From NCBI GenBank assembly GCA_035948135.1, contig DASZJL010000022.1, positions 1 through 64,000 on the forward strand: 64,000 nt of DNA, given 5' to 3'. Source of the stretch: CADDZP01 sp035948135 (GTDB taxonomy: Bacteria > Actinomycetota > Acidimicrobiia > Acidimicrobiales > AC-14). The translations under genes and the position numbers were made by a program. The notes under the pieces were generated by a model. That model did not search any database. It had not been told where the DNA came from and saw only the letters and a list, made by a program, of their open reading frames with translations. Below, in pieces: positions 47,003 through 54,504 of this stretch; the first letter of the stretch is position 1, and each line of letters begins with the position of its first letter.

Positions 47003-48466
47003 GTGCCGGGGGCGGTCATCGCCATCGACGCGGGCACCACCGGTGTCCGTGCCTTCGCCGTCGACGAAACAGGCGCGCCGCTCGACTACGCGTACCGCGA
47101 GTTCCCGCAGTACTTCCCGGAGCCCGGATGGGTCGAGCACGACGCCTCTGAGATCTGGGATGCCGTGCAAGCCACGCTGAGCGAGCTCCGCAGCAAGCTC
47201 CAGCAGCCGATCGCAACCATCGGCATCACCGACCAGCGGGAGACGACGGTGGTGTGGGACAAGCGGACGGGGAAGCCTCGCCACCGCGCCATCGTGTGGC
47301 AGGACCGCCGCACCGCGGACCGCTGCCGCGAACTGCAGGACGCCGGTCACCTCCCGCTCGTGCGCGAAAAGACGGGGCTCGTCCTCGACCCCTACTTCTC
47401 AGCCACCAAGCTCGAGTGGCTGTTGACCGAAGGCGGCGTCGAGGCGGACGACGACCTGGCATTCGGAACCGTCGACTCGTGGGTCCTGTGGAACCTCACC
47501 GGCGTGCACGCGACCGAGCCCTCGAACGCGAGCCGCACGATGCTCTACGACATCCGAGCGATGGCGTGGTCCGAGGAGCTCTGCGAGCTGTTTGGCGTGC
47601 CGCTCTCGTGTCTGCCGGTCGTGCAACCGTCGAGTGGCCGCTTCGCCGTCACCGCCGACGGCATCCCGGTGAGCGGGGTCGCCGGCGACCAGCAGGCCGC
47701 CCTCTTCGGTCAGGCTTGCTTCCAACCCGGCGACGCCAAGAACACGTACGGCACGGGTTCGTTCGTTCTCATGAATGTCGGGCCCGCGTGCCCCGACCCC
47801 GTCGAGGGACTCCTCACGACGGTTGCGTGGGACTTGCAAGACGGCACCTCGGCCTACGCCCTCGAGGGGGCGATCTTCATCACCGGCGCCGCCGTGCAGT
47901 GGCTGCGCGACGGTCTCGACATCATCGATGACGCGTCTCAGATCGAGCCGCTGGCCCGCACCGTCCCCGACACCGAGGGCGTGTACGTCGTGCCCGCGTT
48001 CACCGGGCTCGGCAGCCCCTACTGGGACCCCTACGCCCGCGGCACGATCGTGGGTCTCACACGGGGCGTCGGTCGCGGCCACTTGGCCCGTGCCGTCCTC
48101 GAATCGATGGCGTACCAGACACGCGACGTGATCGACGCCATGAAAGAAGTCGCCGGACGCGAGCTGTCCGGCCTGCGCGTCGACGGCGGGGCTTCAGCCA
48201 ACGACCTGCTTCTGCAACTGCAGGCCGACCAGCTTCAGGCCCCGGTTGTGCGCTCCGCCGTGCAGGAGACGACCGCCCTCGGGGCCGCCTACCTGGCCGG
48301 CCTGGCGGAGGGCGTGTGGTCGTCGACCGACGAGGTCGCCCACCACTGGCGCGCGGCCGGCGAGTTCACGTCCGGCGTGCCCGCGGCTGTGGCCGACGCC
48401 CGCCACGCCGGCTGGGGCCGGGCCGTCGAGCGCGCCCGGGGGTGGGCGCAGAGCCCGCGGAGCTAG
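47003..48466 (+). CDS. glpK: Glycerol kinase GlpK
   Basis: A FGGY-family kinase of 487 residues converting glycerol to glycerol-3-phosphate. Motifs are the N-terminal phosphate loop AIDAGTTGVRAF, GITDQRETTVVWDKRTG, WQDRRTADRC, YFSATKLEWLL, the central GVAGDQQAALFGQ and the C-terminal RVDGGASANDLLLQ. GTG 47003 was chosen because it starts the conserved fold and fits the leaderless spacing; a TTG-type start at 46982 lies in the preceding hairpin. Its last 101 bases overlap the convergent DEAD-box helicase gene. Confidence 0.95.
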   Translation: MPGAVIAIDAGTTGVRAFAVDETGAPLDYAYREFPQYFPEPGWVEHDASEIWDAVQATLSELRSKLQQPIATIGITDQRETTVVWDKRTGKPRHRAIVWQDRRTADRCRELQDAGHLPLVREKTGLVLDPYFSATKLEWLLTEGGVEADDDLAFGTVDSWVLWNLTGVHATEPSNASRTMLYDIRAMAWSEELCELFGVPLSCLPVVQPSSGRFAVTADGIPVSGVAGDQQAALFGQACFQPGDAKNTYGTGSFVLMNVGPACPDPVEGLLTTVAWDLQDGTSAYALEGAIFITGAAVQWLRDGLDIIDDASQIEPLARTVPDTEGVYVVPAFTGLGSPYWDPYARGTIVGLTRGVGRGHLARAVLESMAYQTRDVIDAMKEVAGRELSGLRVDGGASANDLLLQLQADQLQAPVVRSAVQETTALGAAYLAGLAEGVWSSTDEVAHHWRAAGEFTSGVPAAVADARHAGWGRAVERARGWAQSPRS

Positions 48467-49571
48467 GCCGGCCAGGCACCTCGAGAGTGCGCTGGAGAGC
48501 GTGGGCCTTGGCCCGGGTGTCCTCAACCACGAAGGTCACGACCACGCCGGCCGCGCCGGCCCTTCCGGTGCGCCCCGAGCGATGCAGGTAATCCTTGGCG
48601 TCGGCGGGGATGTCGAAGTGCACGACACATCCAACGTCGTCGACGTGGATCCCGCGCGCCGCGACGTCGGTGGCCACCAAGGCCTGGGCCTTCCCCGACT
48701 GGAACGCGGCCAGCGCCCGGTCCCGCTGCGCCTGGCTGCGGTCGCCGTGGATGGGGACCGCTGACACCCCGAGCTTGCTCAGCTGGCGGGCCACCCTGTC
48801 GGCGCCCCGCTTGGTTCGGCAGAACACCACTGTCGACCCGTGCTCGACAACCAGGTCCCTGGTCAGCTCCAGCCGCTTCTCACGAACGGTGTCGACGAAG
48901 TGGTGCGTCGTGCGGTCGTCGTGGCGCTCCGCCGGCGTGACGTCGCAGCGGACGGGGTCACGCTGGTAGTTGCGCACCAGCACGTCGACCGCGCCGTCGA
49001 GCGTCGCCGAGAACAGCAGGGTCTGGCGCCGGGGCTGGACACTGTCGAGGAGGCGCCGGACCTCGGGGAGGAAGCCCATGTCGGCCATGCGATCCGCTTC
49101 ATCGATCACGACGATGTCGACGTCTTCGAGACGCAGGTCACCGCGCCGCACCAGGTCGGTGACCCGACCTGGGCAGCCCACCGCGACGTCGAGGCCGCGA
49201 CGGAGGGCCCGGAGCTGCGGGCCGAAGCCCACGCCTCCGTAGAACGTCGCAACCGACCGCTTGCGGACGGCGAGCAACGGCTTGAGCTCGGTTTCGATCT
49301 GGGCCGCGAGCTCGCGCGTGGGCGCCAGCACGAGCGCCCGGGGACGGCCGGGCTTGGCCCGCGCCACTCGCTGGGCGATCGCGAGCCCGAAGGCGAGGGT
49401 CTTGCCGGATCCGGTGGGGGCCCGGCCGCAGACGTCCTGGCCTGCGAGGGCAGGTGCGATGGCCGCGGCCTGGATCGGAAACGGCTCGGTCCTGGAGTGC
49501 TGGGTCAAGCACGCGCACAGGTCGTCGGCGACGCCGAGCGCGGCAAAGGTGGTGGTGGTGTCGGTTGGCAT
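48366..49571 (-). CDS. DEAD-box RNA helicase
   Basis: An ATP-dependent RNA helicase of 401 residues with the full motif set: Q motif (TEPFPIQAAAI), motif I APTGSGKT, APTRELAAQ, motif II DEAD in VIDEADRMADMGF, SAT in FSATLDG, VFCRTKRGADR, ATDVAARGIHV and HRSGRTGRAG. A basic Arg/Pro-rich tail of about 40 residues ends RRPQPRARRT; tails like this bind RNA. The last third of the tail is coded opposite the end of glpK. An unusually long leader precedes ATG 49571. Confidence 0.94.
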   Translation of the reverse strand: MPTDTTTTFAALGVADDLCACLTQHSRTEPFPIQAAAIAPALAGQDVCGRAPTGSGKTLAFGLAIAQRVARAKPGRPRALVLAPTRELAAQIETELKPLLAVRKRSVATFYGGVGFGPQLRALRRGLDVAVGCPGRVTDLVRRGDLRLEDVDIVVIDEADRMADMGFLPEVRRLLDSVQPRRQTLLFSATLDGAVDVLVRNYQRDPVRCDVTPAERHDDRTTHHFVDTVREKRLELTRDLVVEHGSTVVFCRTKRGADRVARQLSKLGVSAVPIHGDRSQAQRDRALAAFQSGKAQALVATDVAARGIHVDDVGCVVHFDIPADAKDYLHRSGRTGRAGAAGVVVTFVVEDTRAKAHALQRTLEVPGRPSSAGSAPTPGRARRPGPSRRGGRRPQPRARRT

Positions 49572-49735
49572 TGATTCCTGTCTTGGGGAAGTGGGCGCGA
49601 CGGGCCCGATCGGCTGCTAAAGGGGAGCCGGTCGAAAGGAAGATCGTTCGCACGGCCCGTCGGCTCTGTAGCACCCAAAGTGCGGAGCACCGACGCCACC
49701 CAGCGAGAGCTGGGGCAATAGGTCGACCTTAGCGG
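49572..49735 (-). promoter_or_regulatory. Long 5' leader of the DEAD-box helicase gene
   Basis: About 165 bases on the minus strand separate the helicase start from the PlsC-side promoter region. It contains a 6-bp hairpin with a 4-base loop (CCCAGC/GCTGGG, 49699-49714), a TAnnnT box TAAGGT at 49726-49731, and a 10-bp palindrome AGGTCGACCT. Cold-shock and DEAD-box genes in many bacteria have structured leaders; this may be one (inference). No riboswitch family was recognised. Confidence 0.4.
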
Positions 49736-49760
49736 AGGTGGCGAACTGGTCGGTGCCGCG

Positions 49761-50483
49761 TCACGCAGTGGCGACGGCCCGTTGGGTCTCGACCGGCAGC
49801 GCGCCCACCTTGGCCTTGCCGACTTCCTCGACCATTTCACCCCGCTTGGCGTACCGGTCGACGTACTCCTGGCCCGACAGCGCCCGCAGCTCGAACATGA
49901 TCTCGTCGGTGATCTGGCGCAGGACGCGGGGGTCGTCGGCCCGGTCGGCGTACTTGTCGAAATACATCGGCTTGGAGAACTTGACGCCGATGGGCGAGAA
50001 GAAATTGGGCTTCACCTGGCCGATGGGCTGCGCCTCACGGGTGCCGATCATGGCCACGGCGATCACCGGGGCGCCGCTCTTCAGGGCCAGGCGCGCCACG
50101 CCGGTGTGGCCCTTGTAGAGGCAGCCGTCGGGCGAGCGGGTGCCCTCGGGGTAGATACCGAACAGGCCGCCGGCGCTGAGGACGTCCATGGCCGAGTCGA
50201 GGGCCCGCTGGGATGCCGAGCCACCGCCCCGTTTGATGGGGATCTGCCCCACGGCCCGGAAGAACCACGCCGTCTTCGGGTCCTCGAAGTATTCGGCCTT
50301 GGCCACGAACGTGATCCGTCGCCTGATCATCAGGGGCAGAAAGATCGAGTCCGAGAACGACAGGTGGTTGCTGGCCAGGATCGCCGCTCCTTCGGCGGGC
50401 ACGTTGTCGCGCCCGTCGGCCCGCACCTTGAACAGCAGGCGCAGGAAGGGAGTGAGAATCGCCTTCACCACCCAGTAGGTCAC
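49761..50483 (-). CDS. plsC: 1-acyl-sn-glycerol-3-phosphate acyltransferase (PlsC family)
   Basis: A 240-residue membrane-associated acyltransferase. The catalytic HX4D is in SNHLSFSDS and the glycerol-phosphate-binding motif is YPEGTRSPDG; an FFRAVGQIPIKRGG block lies between. It makes phosphatidic acid from lysophosphatidic acid. GTG 50483 has a -10 box 7 bases upstream; the frame upstream is open but has no homology. It is divergent from a TetR regulator, with a perfect palindrome between them, so its expression is probably controlled by that regulator. Confidence 0.92.
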   Translation of the reverse strand: MTYWVVKAILTPFLRLLFKVRADGRDNVPAEGAAILASNHLSFSDSIFLPLMIRRRITFVAKAEYFEDPKTAWFFRAVGQIPIKRGGGSASQRALDSAMDVLSAGGLFGIYPEGTRSPDGCLYKGHTGVARLALKSGAPVIAVAMIGTREAQPIGQVKPNFFSPIGVKFSKPMYFDKYADRADDPRVLRQITDEIMFELRALSGQEYVDRYAKRGEMVEEVGKAKVGALPVETQRAVATA

Positions 50484-50490
50484 GCTGCGA

Positions 50491-50496
50491 AGGCTA
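50491..50496 (-). promoter_or_regulatory. -10 element of plsC
   Basis: TAGCCT on the minus strand ends 7 bases before GTG 50483. The palindrome at 50518-50535 would cover the -35 region. Confidence 0.6.
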
Positions 50497-50517
50497 CTCA
50501 CGGGGTCAACCCGCGTT

Positions 50518-50535
50518 CTTGACCGCGCGGTCAAG
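50518..50535. promoter_or_regulatory. Perfect 18-bp palindromic operator between plsC and tetR
   Basis: CTTGACCGC followed by GCGGTCAAG is a perfect inverted repeat of 18 bp, the size and form of TetR-family operators. It includes a TTGACC that is 18 bases from the TetR gene -10 box, so binding would block the -35 region in that direction and the divergent plsC promoter as well. Confidence 0.75.
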
Positions 50536-50542
50536 TGATCCC

Positions 50543-50548
50543 TACGGT
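50543..50548 (+). promoter_or_regulatory. -10 element of the TetR gene
   Basis: TACGGT ends 8 bases before ATG 50557. TTGACC at 50519-50524 with an 18-base spacer is a plausible -35 element inside the palindrome. Confidence 0.6.
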
Positions 50549-50556
50549 TGATTCCG

Positions 50557-51147
50557 ATGAATCGCCGTCTCACCCAGCGGGGTCGCGAGCGCCGCCAGCA
50601 ACTGATGGACTACGCCACGGTCCGCTTCGCCGAGAACGGATACCACCCGACGTCGGTCGCCGAGATCGTGCAGGGCCTCGGTGTCGGCAAGGGCGTCTTC
50701 TACTGGTACTTCGCCTCGAAGGAAGAGCTGTTCCTCGAGATCCTCCGCGACGCCCAGCTCCAGCTGCGTCGGCGCCAGGAAGCGGTGATCGCCGACGAGC
50801 CCGATCCCGTCTGCCGCATCGAACTCGGGATCCGCGCGTCGATCGCCTGGTTCGACGAGAACCGCGACGTCGTGAAGCTGCTGCAGTTCGCCTCCACCGA
50901 GGAGCGCTTCGCGCCTGTGCTCCGCCGGGGCCAGGACGTGGCCGTGGCCGACACGGCCCGCCACGTCAAGGAGGGCATCGTCGAGGGCCGCATCCGCGAC
51001 CTCGACCCCTTCGTGCTCAGCCACGCCGTCCTCGGCGTTACTGGCCACCTGGCCCGCGAGTTCGTCCACGAGCAAAGCCAGCCCGTCGACGACGTGGCCG
51101 AGGCCGCCGTCGCCTTCTGCCTCGAAGGTCTTCTGGGCGGAAAGTGA
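50557..51147 (+). CDS. TetR family transcriptional regulator
   Basis: A 196-residue regulator with an N-terminal TetR HTH (RQQLMDYATVRFAENGYHPT, then SVAEIVQGLGVGKGVFYWYF) and a helical ligand-binding domain. The gene neighbour plsC and the shared palindrome suggest it senses a fatty acid, acyl-CoA or lipid and controls glycerolipid synthesis and itself (inference). ATG 50557 fits the -10 spacing; TTG 50548 is an alternative. Confidence 0.92.
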   Translation: MNRRLTQRGRERRQQLMDYATVRFAENGYHPTSVAEIVQGLGVGKGVFYWYFASKEELFLEILRDAQLQLRRRQEAVIADEPDPVCRIELGIRASIAWFDENRDVVKLLQFASTEERFAPVLRRGQDVAVADTARHVKEGIVEGRIRDLDPFVLSHAVLGVTGHLAREFVHEQSQPVDDVAEAAVAFCLEGLLGGK

Positions 51148-51179
51148 AGAACGCCCACCCTTGAGTGGGTAGAAATCCC

Positions 51180-51208
51180 CTGACAGGCGCCCGCAACGTG
51201 CTTACCCT
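51180..51208 (+). promoter_or_regulatory. Promoter of the 24-residue peptide gene
   Basis: CTGACA (51180-51185) and TACCCT (51203-51208) are separated by exactly 17 bases. Transcription should begin near 51215, leaving about 25 bases of leader with a GGGAGGGG ribosome-binding sequence. Confidence 0.6.
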
Positions 51209-51239
51209 GTCATTGCTGGTCTGGGAGGGGGATTCGGGG

Positions 51240-51314
51240 ATGGTTCGAGCGAGGTCGCTGCTGCTGGAAGCGCTCGTAATTGTGGTGGTGCTCGCCTACA
51301 TCGGCGCCCACTGA
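51240..51314 (+). CDS. Small membrane peptide, 24 residues
   Basis: ATG 51240 opens a 24-codon frame translating as MVRARSLLLEALVIVVVL followed by AYIGAH and a TGA stop. It is a single hydrophobic helix after two arginines, so a positive-inside membrane peptide. A G-rich Shine-Dalgarno sequence (GGGAGGGG) ends about 9 bases upstream, and a canonical promoter lies before that. Promoter, ribosome site and helix together make chance unlikely. Function unknown; it sits between a TetR gene and a convergent aminotransferase gene. Confidence 0.6.
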   Translation: MVRARSLLLEALVIVVVLAYIGAH

Positions 51315-51336
51315 GCGCGCCGAAGAACCGGAAGAA

Positions 51337-52509
51337 CTACAGGCGGGTCAGCGCCTTTCGCAGGTTGCGTACGGCTTGACCGATGCGGTGCTCGTTCTCG
51401 ATGAGGGCGAAGCGCACGTGGCCCTCGCCGCCATAGCCGAAGCCCACGCCCGGTGACGCCGCGACCCTCGCCTCCTTGACGAGATAGGCGGAGAACTCCA
51501 GCGAGCCCATGTCGGCATAGGGCTCGGGTATCGGCGCCCACACGAACATCGTGCCCTTGGGCTTCTCGATCTCCCAACCGATCCGAGCCAAGCCGTCACA
51601 CAGCGCGTCGCGGCGGCCCCAGTAGATCTCGTTGACCTGCTTCGGATAGTCGGACGCCTCGTTCATGGCGACGATGGCGGCGATCTGGATGGGCTGGAAG
51701 GTGCCGTAGTCGAGGTACGACTTGATCTTGGTGAGCGCCGCCACGATGTCGGCCCGCCCGACCATGAACCCCACGCGCCAGCCGGCCATCGAGAACGACT
51801 TGGTCATCGTGTAGAGCTCGACGGCCACCTCTTTCGCCCCCGGCACCTGGAGAATCGACGGCGGCACGTAGCCGTCGAAGGCGGTGTCGGAGTAGGCGAA
51901 GTCGTGGACGAGGACCACGTCGTGCTCACGGGCGAAGTCGACGATCTTGGTCATCCACTCGAGGTCGACGCACGCCGTAGTGGGGTTGTGCGGGAACGAG
52001 AGCACGATGACACGCGGCCGAGGCCAGGCGTTCTCCCACGCCTCCATGAGGTTGTCGAAGAAGTTCTGGCCGGGCCCGAGCGGCACCTGACGCACGTCGG
52101 CCCCCGCGAAGAGGGGCGCGTAGATGTGGATCGGATACGACGGCGTGGGCACCAGGGCCGTGTCGCCCGGGCCCAGCAGCACCCACATCAGGTGGGAGAG
52201 ACCCTCTTTGGCGCCGATGGTGGTGACGATCTCGGTGTCGGGGTCGAGCTCGACGTTGAACTTGCGGTCGTAGAGCGACGCCACCGCGGCCCGCAGCTTG
52301 GGAATGCCGCGGCTGGACGAATACCTGTGGTTCCGCGGATTGTGTACGGCCTCGGCCAGCTTCTCGACCGCCGCGTCGGGCGACGGGATGTCGGGGTTCC
52401 CGAACGCCAGGTCGATCACGTCCTCGCCTGCTCGCCGCGCCGCCATCTTCAAGGCGTCGATCTCGGCGAGGACATAGGGGGGCAAGCCCGTGATGCGTCG
52501 GAACTCCAT
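51337..52509 (-). CDS. Aminotransferase class I/II (AlaC/AlaA-like)
   Basis: A PLP-dependent fold type I aminotransferase of 390 residues. It begins MEFRRITGLPPYVLAEIDALK and has LAFGNPDIPSPD, YSSSRGIPKLRAAVA, GAKEGLSHLMWVLL, FPHNPTTACVD and the PLP lysine in TMTKSFSMAGWRVGF. Overall it matches glutamate-pyruvate aminotransferases such as AlaC; LL-DAP or other alanine-type enzymes are alternatives. A TAnnnT box ends 6 bases before ATG 52509. Confidence 0.92.
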   Translation of the reverse strand: MEFRRITGLPPYVLAEIDALKMAARRAGEDVIDLAFGNPDIPSPDAAVEKLAEAVHNPRNHRYSSSRGIPKLRAAVASLYDRKFNVELDPDTEIVTTIGAKEGLSHLMWVLLGPGDTALVPTPSYPIHIYAPLFAGADVRQVPLGPGQNFFDNLMEAWENAWPRPRVIVLSFPHNPTTACVDLEWMTKIVDFAREHDVVLVHDFAYSDTAFDGYVPPSILQVPGAKEVAVELYTMTKSFSMAGWRVGFMVGRADIVAALTKIKSYLDYGTFQPIQIAAIVAMNEASDYPKQVNEIYWGRRDALCDGLARIGWEIEKPKGTMFVWAPIPEPYADMGSLEFSAYLVKEARVAASPGVGFGYGGEGHVRFALIENEHRIGQAVRNLRKALTRL

Positions 52510-52515
52510 CGCGAA

Positions 52516-52521
52516 AGGTTA
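52516..52521 (-). promoter_or_regulatory. -10 element of the aminotransferase gene
   Basis: TAACCT on the minus strand ends 6 bases before ATG 52509. It lies just inside the space downstream of the LLM gene. Confidence 0.62.
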
Positions 52522-52534
52522 CCGGTGGGTCGAA

Positions 52535-53317
52535 TTAGGGCCGTGCTTCGGCGATGAGGTCAACGGCCTCGTCGGCCTCGCCGACATCGAGGGGTGCGCA
52601 CACGGCCCATGCCGCACCGGCCTCCTCCAGAGCCGCGAGATGGCGGCGCAGGTCATCGACGGTGCCGTGCACCAAGGTGGGCCGGGGTCCGTGACGCTCG
52701 AGTTTCTCCGCCGCGTGCTCGTCGGTGCGGCCGATCAGAATCTGGCCCCCCCATGTGACATCGGTCGCGCCGCGGACATCAGCGGCCAGTGCTGCGAACC
52801 GCTCGGCGGAGAGACCCCAGGCGTTCCAGCCGTCTGCCGCCTCGGCCGCGATGCGGCGGGCCCGCTCGGAGTCGCCGCCCACCCACGTGGGCACGCCCAG
52901 CTCCCGGAGCCGGCGACAGCAGTCCACCAGCTGCCGGGCCCGAGCCTCGGCCGGCGGGAAGCCGACGCCGTAGGCGACGTTCTCGTCGCGATTGTCGCGA
53001 TCGCCCGTGCCGAGGCCAGCGATGAACCGCCGCCCGTCGAGCATGCGATGGAGGCTGTGGAGGGTGTGCACCAGCACCGCATCAGGCAGGAGTGACACCC
53101 GGGCCACGAAGGTGGCGAGCGTGACCGTCGACGTCTCGGCTGCCAAGGCGCCCAACAGGGTGAGCGAATGGAGGGCGGGCCGCTCCGGCCGGTGGAGCGG
53201 CCAGAGATGGTCGAACACGAAGACGCCGTCGAGGGCCGCGGCCTCGGCCCGCCGGGCGACGGCCAACGCCGGCTCCGCATCGTGGCGGAACTGCGGAAGA
53301 GTGATGCCCAACCTCAC
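52535..53317 (-). CDS. LLM class flavin/F420-dependent oxidoreductase
   Basis: A luciferase-like TIM-barrel protein of 260 residues (MRLGITLPQFRHDAEPALA ... GVFVFDHLWPL ... FIAGLGTGDRDNRDENVAYG ... PTWVGGDSERARRIAAE). In actinobacteria this family mostly uses F420. The protein is shorter than most (300-350), mainly in the insertion segments. The substrate is unknown. GTG 53317 has a -10 box ending 8 bases upstream. Confidence 0.9.
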   Translation of the reverse strand: MRLGITLPQFRHDAEPALAVARRAEAAALDGVFVFDHLWPLHRPERPALHSLTLLGALAAETSTVTLATFVARVSLLPDAVLVHTLHSLHRMLDGRRFIAGLGTGDRDNRDENVAYGVGFPPAEARARQLVDCCRRLRELGVPTWVGGDSERARRIAAEAADGWNAWGLSAERFAALAADVRGATDVTWGGQILIGRTDEHAAEKLERHGPRPTLVHGTVDDLRRHLAALEEAGAAWAVCAPLDVGEADEAVDLIAEARP

Positions 53318-53325
53318 GCGGCGTG

Positions 53326-53331
53326 AGGTTA
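53326..53331 (-). promoter_or_regulatory. -10 element of the LLM oxidoreductase gene
   Basis: TAACCT on the minus strand ends 8 bases before GTG 53317. Confidence 0.57.
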
Positions 53332-53362
53332 CGGCGCTCGCGAACGAGCGGACTCGCTGCCG

Positions 53363-53521
53363 CTACCGACCGCGACGGAGGTCGACGACCCGCGGCGCGC
53401 GGGCGCGGACCGGGATCGGCTCCATGCGCCGCATTGCGTGACCGACGATCACGGCGACGACGAACGAAACGGCCGTCCAGAGGGCGACGCTGAGCATGAC
53501 GATGGGGACGACAGCAGCCAT
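53363..53521 (-). CDS. Small membrane protein, 52 residues
   Basis: ATG 53521 (minus) opens a frame coding for 52 residues: a helix MAAVVPIVMLSVALWTAVSF continuing VVAVIVGH, then a strongly basic tail with RVVDLRRGR at the end and a TAG stop. GAGGGG lies about 5 bases before the ATG. One membrane helix with a positive cytosolic tail is typical of small bacterial membrane proteins. It lies 36 bases after the ROK kinase gene, probably as the last gene of that operon. Function unknown. Confidence 0.65.
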   Translation of the reverse strand: MAAVVPIVMLSVALWTAVSFVVAVIVGHAMRRMEPIPVRARAPRVVDLRRGR

Positions 53522-53557
53522 ATGCCCCTCATCGGCATTCGCGTCACAGAACTTGAG

Positions 53558-54496
53558 TTACGGCAGTTCGCGCGCGACGAGAGCAGCGCCGATAGCGCCC
53601 GCGCGTTCGCCCAACTGGGCGGGCACGATGTCGACCGGTGGCCGGTCGGAGCCGGCCAGCACCAGCTGCGGGAACACTTCTCGCGTCCGGTCCAGGAACA
53701 GATCGACGGACTCGAGCATCCCGCCGCCGACGACAATCGTGTCGGGGTCGAAGATGTCGGCCAGGTTGGCGAGCCCCTGGGCGACCCACCACGCGAACGT
53801 GTTCATGATCTCGAGCGCTTCGGGGTCACCTTCTCGCGCCGCGGCGCCGACGTGCTCGCCCCGGACGTCGTGGAAGTCGCCTCCCGCCAGCTCGACGACC
53901 CGAGTGGCCCGGCCGCCCTCGCCTGCCTCCCGGCCGTAGCGGGCCAACGCGCTCCCGGACGCGTAGCGCTCCCAACAACCGCGGCCCCCGCAGGGGCAGG
54001 GCGGACCGTCGGGGTCGACCTTCATGTGGCCGACCTCGCCCGCGAAGCCGTGGGCGCCCCGGGAGAGACGCCCATCGAGTACGAGGCCCCCGCCGATCCC
54101 CGTGCCGAAGGTGACCACCACGGCGTCGTCGCTGCCCTTGGCGGCGCCGAGCTCCCGCTCGCCCCACGCCGCGCACGTGGCGTCGTTGTCGACCTGGACC
54201 GGCAACTGCAGGCGCTCCTCGAGGAGCGTTTTGATGGCCAGGTCGCGGATGCCCGGCAGGTTGGGGCCGAGGTGCAGGACGCCATCGCGATCGACAAGGC
54301 CGGCGGCGCCGATTCCGACGGCATCGACTGGGCACTCGGCCCGCTGGGCGTCGATCACGGCCACGAAGGCGTCGATGAGGGCGGTCGCGCCCTCGGGCGT
54401 GGGGACGCGCCGCTCACCGACGACGTTCCGGGCATCGTCGACCGTCACGGCGAGCATCTTGGTTCCGCCCACGTCGACTCCCACCGTGCGCGGCAT
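53558..54496 (-). CDS. ROK family glucokinase
   Basis: A 312-residue ROK kinase beginning TVGVDVGGTKMLAVTV. It has GIGAAGLVDRDG, catalytic VDNDATCAAWGE, FGTGIGGGLVLDG, the zinc site GEVGHMKV with PCPCGGRGCWE, and DTIVVGGGM near the end. It is closer to the classical actinobacterial glucokinases than the ROK protein at 27555. It is preceded by the baeRF gene with an 8-base gap and followed by a small membrane protein. Confidence 0.93.
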   Translation of the reverse strand: MPRTVGVDVGGTKMLAVTVDDARNVVGERRVPTPEGATALIDAFVAVIDAQRAECPVDAVGIGAAGLVDRDGVLHLGPNLPGIRDLAIKTLLEERLQLPVQVDNDATCAAWGERELGAAKGSDDAVVVTFGTGIGGGLVLDGRLSRGAHGFAGEVGHMKVDPDGPPCPCGGRGCWERYASGSALARYGREAGEGGRATRVVELAGGDFHDVRGEHVGAAAREGDPEALEIMNTFAWWVAQGLANLADIFDPDTIVVGGGMLESVDLFLDRTREVFPQLVLAGSDRPPVDIVPAQLGERAGAIGAALVARELP

Positions 54497-54504
54497 ACCG
54501 GCGG

